A stretch of 6,609 bases of DNA from CAZFLD01 sp964519835 (GTDB taxonomy: Bacteria > Spirochaetota > Spirochaetia > DSM-27196 > CAZFLD01), in contig CAZFLD010000142.1 of NCBI GenBank assembly GCA_964519835.1, positions 1-6,609 of the forward strand, written 5' to 3'. The translations under genes were made by a program, and so were the position numbers. Of the stretch, positions 1 to 5,650 are shown piece after piece (position 1 is the first letter of the stretch; every line of letters begins with the position of its first letter). Below the pieces are notes generated by a model, which searched no databases, was not told the origin of the DNA, and worked only from the letters and a program-made list of their open reading frames with translations.

Positions 1-551
1 ACCAGGACGCCGATGACGAATCTGATTCCGACCGTATCCGTCGCCAAGTGACGGCGTTGGAAAACCGGCCCGATTGTGTCATGTGCTATACCGATTTTCG
101 GGTCAGCACCAAGCACGGCCATGCCCGGCGGGTCGCCGGCTCTTTCAGCCGGCCGCGTCTTGCGTGGACCAACTTCATTGCCTGCGGAACCGTCATGCAT
201 CGGCGTTCGGTCGTGGAACGTGCGGGCGTCTGGAACGGAAACATAGACTGGGACTACTGGCTCCGACTTTCCGAGCACGGGTGTGTGCTGGCAATACCGG
301 AGGTCCTGTACACCTATCACACCGAGTCCGAGGGCGTCTCGAAGAGGCGTGGCTATCGACGCAACCTGATGATCGACATGCGCACGCTTCGAGACGCGTA
401 TCGGAGAAACGGCGGCATGCTTTACTGGACACGATGGCGGGAGTTGGGCTTTTTCTACGGCCTCTCTCTTTTGGGGCTTTCCGCCCGACTGAACCAACGT
501 CTTCGAGACATAGTCGAGAGTCGGGCCCGACGTGTTATCACGCGACAATAA
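1..551 (+). CDS. Family 2 glycosyltransferase, 3' part only
   Basis: The reading frame is open from the left edge (first full codon at 3) to TAA at 549-551, giving 182 visible residues; the true start lies upstream of the window. The first residues read QDADDES, which matches the DxD-type metal and nucleotide-sugar binding motif in the GT-A fold of GT2 enzymes. Downstream, a Cys-Gly-Thr-Val-Met-His stretch is followed by IDWDYWLRLSE (from about base 243). That position matches the acceptor-side acidic motif of this family, where an Asp serves as catalytic base. The C-terminal ~60 residues are basic and only mildly hydrophobic, so no clear membrane anchor is seen. By family it transfers a sugar from a nucleotide donor to a glycan or lipid-linked acceptor at the cytoplasmic face of the membrane. 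Donor and acceptor cannot be told from sequence. The N-terminal Rossmann part is missing because of the window edge, not a mutation. A GTG at 48 is internal and should not be used as the start. Confidence 0.88.
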   Translation, partial: QDADDESDSDRIRRQVTALENRPDCVMCYTDFRVSTKHGHARRVAGSFSRPRLAWTNFIACGTVMHRRSVVERAGVWNGNIDWDYWLRLSEHGCVLAIPEVLYTYHTESEGVSKRRGYRRNLMIDMRTLRDAYRRNGGMLYWTRWRELGFFYGLSLLGLSARLNQRLRDIVESRARRVITRQ

Positions 552-566
552 TCCTGGTTTTCGATC

Positions 567-570
567 GGAG
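567..570 (+). promoter_or_regulatory. Ribosome binding site fixing the GT4 start
   Basis: GGAG lies six bases before the ATG at 577, inside the only gene-to-gene gap of the window (25 bases, 552-576). It supports ATG 577 over the in-frame GTG at 532, which would overlap the end of the upstream gene and add 15 residues lacking family resemblance. The gap is too short to hold a convincing promoter or terminator. Confidence 0.7.
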
Positions 571-576
571 TCCACG

Positions 577-1722
577 ATGAAGATCCTCTACATCGCACCC
601 CTGGACAGCATCCATAGCCAACGCTGGGTCTCTCACTTTATCGGCCTCGGCCACGATGTGGAGGTCCTGGACACCGCGGCCGGCGAGCGTACCGAGTTTG
701 AAGGGGCGCCTGTCCATGCGCTGCCTTGGCAGCTTCCAAAGGGAAAGCTCGGGAAACTGCTGGCGTTCGGAGGAAAGCTGGCCGGCCTGAAGTCCAAAAT
801 GGCGAAGCTTGTTTCCCGAATAAAGCCTGAGGTAATCCATGTCCATTGGATGACGGGCCCCTACGCCCTTGCCGCCGCGGGGCTTGGGTTCCATCCCCTT
901 ATGGCCACGCCGTGGGGTAGCGACCTGCTTGTTGAGCCAAAGAAGAGCGTCCTCCGGCGCCGCACGGTCAAGCGACTGGTGGAGGCTTGCGACCGATTCT
1001 GCTGTGACGCCGAGCATCTTGCCGACGCCCTTGTCGATTTCGGAGCAACCCGTGATAGCGTGTCGATCATCTACTTCGGGACCGACACTCGTCTTTTCCA
1101 CGGTGAGGCGGGCGACCTTGGATTGGCCGCCGAGCTCGGCTTTGCGCCTGACGCGCCCTTAATTCTCAGCAATCGCGCGCTTCGCGAAGTCTACAATGTT
1201 GAGACACTTGTGCGCGCCGTTCCGCCCACCATAGAGAAGCGCCCGGAGGCGCGATTTGTCATTGTCGGCGGAGGCGACCAGCGCGAGATGCTGGAGTCCC
1301 TTGCCGCCGAGCTGGGCGTGGCCGATCACGTTCATTTCGCGGGCCGGCTCTCCGACGAAGACATGATCCGATACACCGCATCGGCAACGATCTACGTCTC
1401 TACCTCGTTGTCCGACGGTGGCCTCGCAGCAAGCACCGCAGAGGCCATGGCCAGCGAAGTGCCGGTGGTTATCAGCGACTTTGGCGAAAATGCCGATTGG
1501 GTCGAGCATGGAACGGCGGGCCGCCTGTTTCCTCTCCGCGACCGGCAGGCGCTCTCCGACCATCTGGTCGAGCTTCTCGAAAGCGAAAAGGAGCGCAGGC
1601 GATTGGGTGTTGCGGGGCGCACCGTAATAACGGACCGCAACGATCGCTACAAAGAGATGGCCAAGGTTGAGAAGATGTATCGCGAGTTGGCGGCGCAATC
1701 CTTCAACAAGGATCAGGCGTGA
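577..1722 (+). CDS. GT4-type (GT-B fold) glycosyltransferase
   Basis: This gene encodes 381 residues, a usual length for GT4 retaining glycosyltransferases. The start MKILYIAPLDSIHSQRW is typical of the N-terminal acceptor-binding Rossmann domain. That domain also carries a HVHW motif (about residues 88-91) and TPWGSDLL (111-118). The linker region has YFGTD, a form of the hinge seen in these enzymes. The C-terminal donor domain shows FVIVGGGDQ (about 227-235), a FAGRLSDEDM segment, and SDGGLAASTAEAMA (279-292), where E289 should contact the donor sugar. The usual E-x7-E pattern is altered: the upstream acidic residue D280 is nine positions before E289 rather than eight. By family it moves a sugar from a nucleotide donor to a lipid-linked or growing glycan in the cytoplasm. 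Its position suggests assembly of the same polysaccharide. No membrane segment is seen. The specific sugar cannot be assigned. Confidence 0.9.
   Translation: MKILYIAPLDSIHSQRWVSHFIGLGHDVEVLDTAAGERTEFEGAPVHALPWQLPKGKLGKLLAFGGKLAGLKSKMAKLVSRIKPEVIHVHWMTGPYALAAAGLGFHPLMATPWGSDLLVEPKKSVLRRRTVKRLVEACDRFCCDAEHLADALVDFGATRDSVSIIYFGTDTRLFHGEAGDLGLAAELGFAPDAPLILSNRALREVYNVETLVRAVPPTIEKRPEARFVIVGGGDQREMLESLAAELGVADHVHFAGRLSDEDMIRYTASATIYVSTSLSDGGLAASTAEAMASEVPVVISDFGENADWVEHGTAGRLFPLRDRQALSDHLVELLESEKERRRLGVAGRTVITDRNDRYKEMAKVEKMYRELAAQSFNKDQA
1708..1712 (+). promoter_or_regulatory. Ribosome binding site for the nucleotidyltransferase
   Basis: AAGGA sits six bases before GTG 1719, within the last codons of the upstream gene. 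It supports the GTG start that shares bases with the preceding TGA (GTGA), so ribosomes finishing the GT4 gene can restart directly. Confidence 0.6.
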
Positions 1723-2471
1723 AGCGTGCAATAGTCCTTGCAGGTGGCAAAGGAACGCGACTACACCCCTATACCGTCGTGTTCCCCAAACCGATGCTTC
1801 CCATCGGAGGAGCGCCGATCCTCGATACAATTCTTCGGCAGCTCCACCACTTTGGCTTTGATCGAGTTACGCTCTCTCTTGGATATATGGCCGGCCTGGT
1901 GCAGTCCTACTTCGAGGGAGAGGTCGCCGACGGTATCCCCACACTCGACTACTATGTGGAGAAAAAGCCCCTGGGCACCTCCGGGCCGGTAAAAGCCATC
2001 GAACCTGAGGACGAGGATTTTCTTGTCATGAACGGAGACATCCTCTCCACGCTTAATCTTGCCGACCTATACGATTTCCACCAGCGGTCCGGAGCGATCT
2101 TGACCCTTGCGGTTCGCAAAGCTGACTACCAGTTGCCCCTAGGCATTATCGAGTTTGACGACGACGGCACGGTACGGGAGTTTCGCGAGAAACCGACGGT
2201 GACTCACTTCGACAACGTCGGCATCTACATCTACAACCGCCGGGTTTTGTCCTACATGAAACCGGACGAACGCTGTGACGTGAATTTTCTGGTCAAAGAC
2301 CTGATTGCAGCAGGTGAGAAGGTCGCGGCCTTCCACAGCCAGGAGCCGTACTACTGGATCGACATTGGCCGCCACGGGGACTTCGACAAGGCAACAGAGG
2401 AGTTCGACAAGATAAGAGAGGCCTTCCCCTTTCTCAATCGGCCGCGCGGTAGTGAAGGAGCACATTTTTGA
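1719..2471 (+). CDS. Sugar-1-phosphate nucleotidyltransferase (NDP-sugar pyrophosphorylase)
   Basis: The 250-residue product joins a sugar 1-phosphate to an NTP to give an NDP-sugar and pyrophosphate. The N-terminus LAGGKGTRLHPYT (7-19) is the signature nucleotide-binding loop, followed by PKPMLPIGG (23-31) with the family lysine K24. EKKPLGTSG (81-89), the metal-binding NGD (D107), EKP (157-159) and WIDIG with the second metal-ligand Asp (D215) are all in the expected order, so the enzyme looks active. It is shorter than RmlA/GalU-type enzymes (about 290 residues) and has no added left-handed beta-helix or CBS domains. This resembles the compact HddC/RfbF-like group, but motif inspection does not settle the base (GTP, CTP, UTP or dTTP) or the sugar. 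It starts at a GTG overlapping the upstream TGA, and its own TGA overlaps the next TTG start. The cognate phosphomutase or kinase is not in the window. Confidence 0.92.
   Translation: MKRAIVLAGGKGTRLHPYTVVFPKPMLPIGGAPILDTILRQLHHFGFDRVTLSLGYMAGLVQSYFEGEVADGIPTLDYYVEKKPLGTSGPVKAIEPEDEDFLVMNGDILSTLNLADLYDFHQRSGAILTLAVRKADYQLPLGIIEFDDDGTVREFREKPTVTHFDNVGIYIYNRRVLSYMKPDERCDVNFLVKDLIAAGEKVAAFHSQEPYYWIDIGRHGDFDKATEEFDKIREAFPFLNRPRGSEGAHF
2454..2460 (+). promoter_or_regulatory. Strong ribosome binding site deciding a TTG start
   Basis: GAAGGAG ends seven bases before TTG 2468. It is the best Shine-Dalgarno match in the window and justifies the rare TTG start of the aminotransferase gene, whose first residues (KVPFFDY) match the usual beginning of this family. 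The TTG overlaps the TGA of the preceding gene (TTGA). Confidence 0.7.
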
Positions 2472-3571
2472 AGGTACCGTTTTTCGACTACACAAGAATC
2501 TACTCATCGGAGAAAGACCGTTACGAAGGAGCCCTTTGTGATGTCCTCGACCGTTCAGATTTTATTCTGCGCGACGATTTAGTCGCTTTTGAAAATGAGC
2601 TTGCGGAATACGTCGGTGTCCGCCACGCGATTGGCGTTGCCAACGGCACGGATGCTATCTGGATCTCGCTCTTGGCCGTGGGCGTAAAGCCGGGGGACGA
2701 GGTTATTATGCCCTCGCACACCTACGTCGCCACCGCAGGCGCGGCAAAGACTATCGGCGCCATCCCGGTGCTGGTCGACTGTCTCGACGACCATCTGGTG
2801 GACCCTGTGGGCATTGAGGCGGCGATTACGCCACGAACCGCCGCGATTGTCCCTGTTCAACTAAACGGCCGAACGGCGGTGATGGAACCGATTGTGGAAA
2901 TCGCCGAGCGCCACGGAATCCCCATCGTCGAAGACTCCGCCCAGGGCCTCGGGTCCAAGTACAAAAACAAGATGGCCGGGAGTTTCGGCGCGACCGGCAC
3001 CTACAGCTTTTTCCCGGCCAAGGTTCTCGGCTGTTTCGGGGACGGGGGAGCCATTGTCACCAACGACGATACGCTCGGTCCGCTTATCAGAAAAATGCGG
3101 GACCATGGACGTGACGAGTCCGGCGAGGTCCGCCTTTGGGGTTACAATTCTCGACTCGACAATATCCAAGCCGCGGTGCTTAGGGAGAAGTTCAAGACAT
3201 TTGCCCGAGACAACGAACGGCGCCGCGCCATTGCCAAAAAGTATCAGGAAGGGTTGTCGGACATCGATGAGCTTCTTCTTCCCCCGGGCCCGGCAAACGA
3301 AGGCGACCACTTCCACACCTTCCAGAACTATGAGCTCGAGGCCGAGGGGCGGGACGAGCTCAAGCAGTACTTGCGGGACCACGACGTGGGCNNNNNNNNN
3401 NGAGGCAAGGCGGTGCACCAAATCGAGGCGCTCGGTTTTGCTTCGGTTCGGCTACCGCGGACCGAGCTTCTGTTCAAGCGTGCGCTTCTGCTCCCCATGA
3501 ATCAGTACATGACCGACGAGGAAGCGGACTACGTCGTGGACCAGGTGCGGGGGTTTTACCGTGGGTCGTGA
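2468..3571 (+). CDS. DegT/DnrJ/EryC1-family PLP-dependent sugar aminotransferase
   Basis: About 367 residues, the normal family length. Enzymes of this family (fold type I) transfer an amino group, usually from glutamate, to a keto group on a nucleotide-linked sugar. The N-terminal VPFFDY segment, ANGTDA (58-63, phosphate-binding loop), PSHTYVAT, VEDSAQ (D156 should pair with the PLP ring nitrogen) and SFFPAKVLGCFGDGG are all present; K185 is the expected Schiff-base lysine. NSRLDNIQAA follows as expected. The text resembles the WbpE-type 3-aminotransferases as I recall them, but the region after the gap reads GKAVHQ rather than the common HYPxPLH motif, which suggests a distinct subgroup. 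Ten Ns at 3392-3401 hide a few active-site residues; the frame is open on both sides, so this is a sequencing gap, not evidence of a broken gene. It starts with TTG and overlaps the following gene by about 11 bases. The carbon aminated is not known. Confidence 0.93.
   Translation: MKVPFFDYTRIYSSEKDRYEGALCDVLDRSDFILRDDLVAFENELAEYVGVRHAIGVANGTDAIWISLLAVGVKPGDEVIMPSHTYVATAGAAKTIGAIPVLVDCLDDHLVDPVGIEAAITPRTAAIVPVQLNGRTAVMEPIVEIAERHGIPIVEDSAQGLGSKYKNKMAGSFGATGTYSFFPAKVLGCFGDGGAIVTNDDTLGPLIRKMRDHGRDESGEVRLWGYNSRLDNIQAAVLREKFKTFARDNERRRAIAKKYQEGLSDIDELLLPPGPANEGDHFHTFQNYELEAEGRDELKQYLRDHDVGXXXXGKAVHQIEALGFASVRLPRTELLFKRALLLPMNQYMTDEEADYVVDQVRGFYRGS
3392..3401. other. Assembly gap of ten Ns inside the aminotransferase gene
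   Basis: Ten consecutive undetermined bases interrupt the aminotransferase between Gly (codon at 3389) and Gly (codon at 3404). As written the frame is preserved. The number of Ns may be a placeholder, so the true length of the gene could differ slightly. Confidence 0.98.
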
Positions 3572-4673
3572 CGCCGGGACCGATCGCACGCCGTCGGCGG
3601 ACCACGGGCCCGTTCGCCATGGCGCGTCCGCAGCCGACACGCTTCCCGCCCACCTCTTCGATTCCTCGCTCCACGCACCGGCGGTCGATGTGGAGCCCTA
3701 CCCAGACGTGGACTGGGTAGAGGCGCTCCGCACGATGATCGTCATCCGCGAGACCGAGGACTTGATCGGCCGCAAATCCGAGCAGGGTCAGTTCAAGACA
3801 CCGGTACACCTTTCCATCGGACAGGAGGCTGTTCCGGTGGGCACGGCACTAAACCTTCGGAGCTCGGACTATGGATACGGCAATCACCGATCCCACGGCC
3901 ACTACCTGGCCATGGGCGGAAGCCGCTATGCATTATTGTGCGAAATCCTTGGAAAGATCACGGGATGTTCCCACGGCATGGGTGGTTCGATGCACATCAC
4001 CGCTCCCGAGGCGGGCTTTGTCGGGTCCGTCCCCATTGTCGCCGGTACCATCCCAATCGCGGTGGGTGCGGGACTGCACGCCAAGCGCACGTCCGGTGAC
4101 ACCGTGTCGATTGCTTTTTTTGGGGACGGCGCCGTTGAAGAGGGAGTGTTTCACGAATCCCTTAACTTCGCATCGACTTACAGGGTTCCCGTTTTTTTCT
4201 TGTGTGAGAACAACATCTTTTCCTCGCACATGCACCTGAGCCAGCGGCAGTCGTCGTTTCGTATTGCCCGTTTTGCGGAGGCAAACGGTGTAGAGAGCCG
4301 CACCGTGGATGGAAACGACGTTACGGAAGTCTACAATACAAGCCGTGAGCTTATCGAACGCTCTCGCCGAGAACGTGTGCCCACGCTCCTCGAGGCGGTC
4401 ACCTACCGCTGGCGCGCGCATGTCGGACCGCCGGACGATCTGGAGATTGGATTGCACCGGCGGGAGGACCTTCCAAACTGGATGCTTCGTGATCCTCAGA
4501 AGCGCCTTTTTGATGCGCTTGTTGGGCGTGAGGTGCTTCCCACGGAGTGGCTGGAGAAGACGCGGGCAACCGTTCGTCACGAAGCAGAGGCCGAATGGGA
4601 GCGTGCCCGCTCCGAGCAAGACCCACCTGAGACGCAGCTACTGCGTTACCTCTACGCCGGGACCGACGCATGA
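3561..4673 (+). CDS. TPP-dependent dehydrogenase E1 component, alpha subunit (acetoin/pyruvate dehydrogenase type)
   Basis: The 370-residue product is the TPP-binding half of an alpha2beta2 E1 enzyme that decarboxylates a 2-keto acid (or cleaves acetoin) and holds the resulting carbanion on TPP. Its conserved domain begins near residue 50 (ALRTMIVIRETEDLI). HRSHGH (109-114) and the GGSMH segment resemble acetoin dehydrogenase alpha (AcoA). The TPP motif is complete: GDG at 188-190, 26 residues, then NN at 217-218. The mobile-loop region reads YRWRAHVGPPDD, retaining a His (H287), but differs from the GHSxSDP form of classical E1 alpha. With GTG 3561 it overlaps the aminotransferase by 11 bases and has a Pro/Asp/His-rich N-terminal extension; GTG 3690 or 3708 would give a length closer to AcoA. 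The tract from 3561 to 3690 keeps high third-position GC, which favours the long form. The stop overlaps the beta gene (ATGA). No E2 or E3 gene is visible, so a role in sugar modification is inferred. Confidence 0.88.
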   Translation: MGRDAGTDRTPSADHGPVRHGASAADTLPAHLFDSSLHAPAVDVEPYPDVDWVEALRTMIVIRETEDLIGRKSEQGQFKTPVHLSIGQEAVPVGTALNLRSSDYGYGNHRSHGHYLAMGGSRYALLCEILGKITGCSHGMGGSMHITAPEAGFVGSVPIVAGTIPIAVGAGLHAKRTSGDTVSIAFFGDGAVEEGVFHESLNFASTYRVPVFFLCENNIFSSHMHLSQRQSSFRIARFAEANGVESRTVDGNDVTEVYNTSRELIERSRRERVPTLLEAVTYRWRAHVGPPDDLEIGLHRREDLPNWMLRDPQKRLFDALVGREVLPTEWLEKTRATVRHEAEAEWERARSEQDPPETQLLRYLYAGTDA

Positions 4674-5650
4674 AGTACGTAGACGCGGTCCGAACCGCTT
4701 TCGACGACCTGCTTACGCGACACTCTGATATGGTGGTCCTGGGCCAGGGACTTTGGAGTCCCTTTTACGTCGGCCGCTCGATGGACGGCCTTGACGAAAA
4801 ACACGGACGCGACCGTGTGATGGATACGCCGGTGAGCGAGAATGCCACCACCGGCATTGCGTTGGGATACGCAACCTGCGGCTCAAAGGCGGTGGTTGTC
4901 CATCCGCGGATGGATTTTCTGATCCTCGCCGTCGATCAGATTGTCAACGAGGCCGCGAAGTGGCGCTACGTACTGGGAAATGACGCGCCGCTGTCGCTAA
5001 CGGTACGGGGCATAATAAACCGAGGCGGGGAGCAAGGCGCTCAGCACTCGCAAGCGCTGCAGTCCTGGTTTGCACACATCCCCGGATTACGTGTTGTTAT
5101 GCCGGCCACGCCGGTCGACGCCTATCGACTCTTGGTGCAAAGCGTCGAGTCCGGGGATCCGGTTGTGTTTATCGAGGACCGCTGGTCCTATGGTATCGAC
5201 GAAGACTTTGCCGGCTCCCAGATCCTGCCGCCGCTGAGCTCTGAAGGTCCACGAGTCCTTGTACCCGGTGACGAAGTCACCCTTGTGGGCATCGGCCACT
5301 CCACCAACCTCTGTCTGGACGCGGCCGCCTCGCTCTTGAAGGACGGCGTGTCCTGTGAGGTGGTTGATCTTCGTATTCTCAACCCCCTCGACGTCTCACC
5401 CATCGTGGAATCGGTACAAAAAACACGTAGCCTGCTGGTGGTCGACGGCGGGTGGGCCACGGCGGGAATGGCCGGCGAGGTTATCGCTCGCGTCTGCGAG
5501 ACCGCGTACGGCTCCCTAAAGCGGCCTCCCCGGCGGGTTACCCTGCCCGACGCTCCGGCGCCGAGCAGCGTGGCCCTGGAGCGGCTCTATTATCCGACGG
5601 CGAACAGTGTCGTAACCGCCGCACGAGAGCTCCTTGGATTACAATCATGA
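4670..5650 (+). CDS. TPP-dependent dehydrogenase E1 component, beta subunit
   Basis: The 326-residue product is the usual length for a separate E1 beta and should form the heterotetramer with the alpha subunit encoded just upstream. Family marks in order: start KYVDAVRTAFDDLL; DTPVSEN (E57 is the expected Glu that activates the TPP aminopyrimidine); MDFLILAVDQIVNEAAKWRY (81-100), close to the E1 beta consensus; QHSQALQSWFAHIPGL (H126 in the active-site region); MPATPVDAYRLL; and a C-terminal transketolase-type domain with VDLRILNPLD and LVVDGGW. The segment after VVFIEDRW reads SYG rather than the commoner leucine-tyrosine form. The catalytic residues I can recognise are kept, so the enzyme is probably active. 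ATG 4670 overlaps the alpha stop (ATGA) and has no strong Shine-Dalgarno site, so its translation probably depends on coupling, giving matched amounts of both subunits. Its own stop again overlaps the next gene. The substrate is unknown. Confidence 0.9.
   Translation: MKYVDAVRTAFDDLLTRHSDMVVLGQGLWSPFYVGRSMDGLDEKHGRDRVMDTPVSENATTGIALGYATCGSKAVVVHPRMDFLILAVDQIVNEAAKWRYVLGNDAPLSLTVRGIINRGGEQGAQHSQALQSWFAHIPGLRVVMPATPVDAYRLLVQSVESGDPVVFIEDRWSYGIDEDFAGSQILPPLSSEGPRVLVPGDEVTLVGIGHSTNLCLDAAASLLKDGVSCEVVDLRILNPLDVSPIVESVQKTRSLLVVDGGWATAGMAGEVIARVCETAYGSLKRPPRRVTLPDAPAPSSVALERLYYPTANSVVTAARELLGLQS

Noticed and set aside
532..576. Upstream GTG start for the GT4 gene
   Set aside because: It overlaps the end of the previous gene and adds residues unlike the family; ATG 577 has a well-placed GGAG and gives the canonical N-terminus.
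552..576. Possible internal promoter or terminator between the first two genes
   Set aside because: The gap is only 25 bases; I see no hairpin with a T tract and no credible -35/-10 pair, only a Shine-Dalgarno site.
1159..1830. Reverse-strand open frame (223 codons) across the GT4 / nucleotidyltransferase junction
   Set aside because: It is antisense to two well-supported genes, shows no recognisable motif and has no convincing start context.
3392..3401. Aminotransferase as a pseudogene because of the interruption
   Set aside because: The interruption is unknown bases rather than a stop or frameshift, and the same frame carries recognisable family sequence on both sides.
4115..4198. Two runs of seven T in the TPP-motif region of E1 alpha, considered as slippage or frameshift sites
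   Set aside because: Both runs encode expected residues (Phe-Phe before GDG and Val-Phe-Phe before the NN) and the frame is intact with conserved motifs on both sides. They may merely be error-prone spots in sequencing.
3933..4619. Long reverse-strand open frame (228 codons) opposite the E1 alpha gene
   Set aside because: It lies wholly over a gene with clear family motifs; the product has no recognisable domain and is the kind of antisense opening expected in GC-rich coding DNA.
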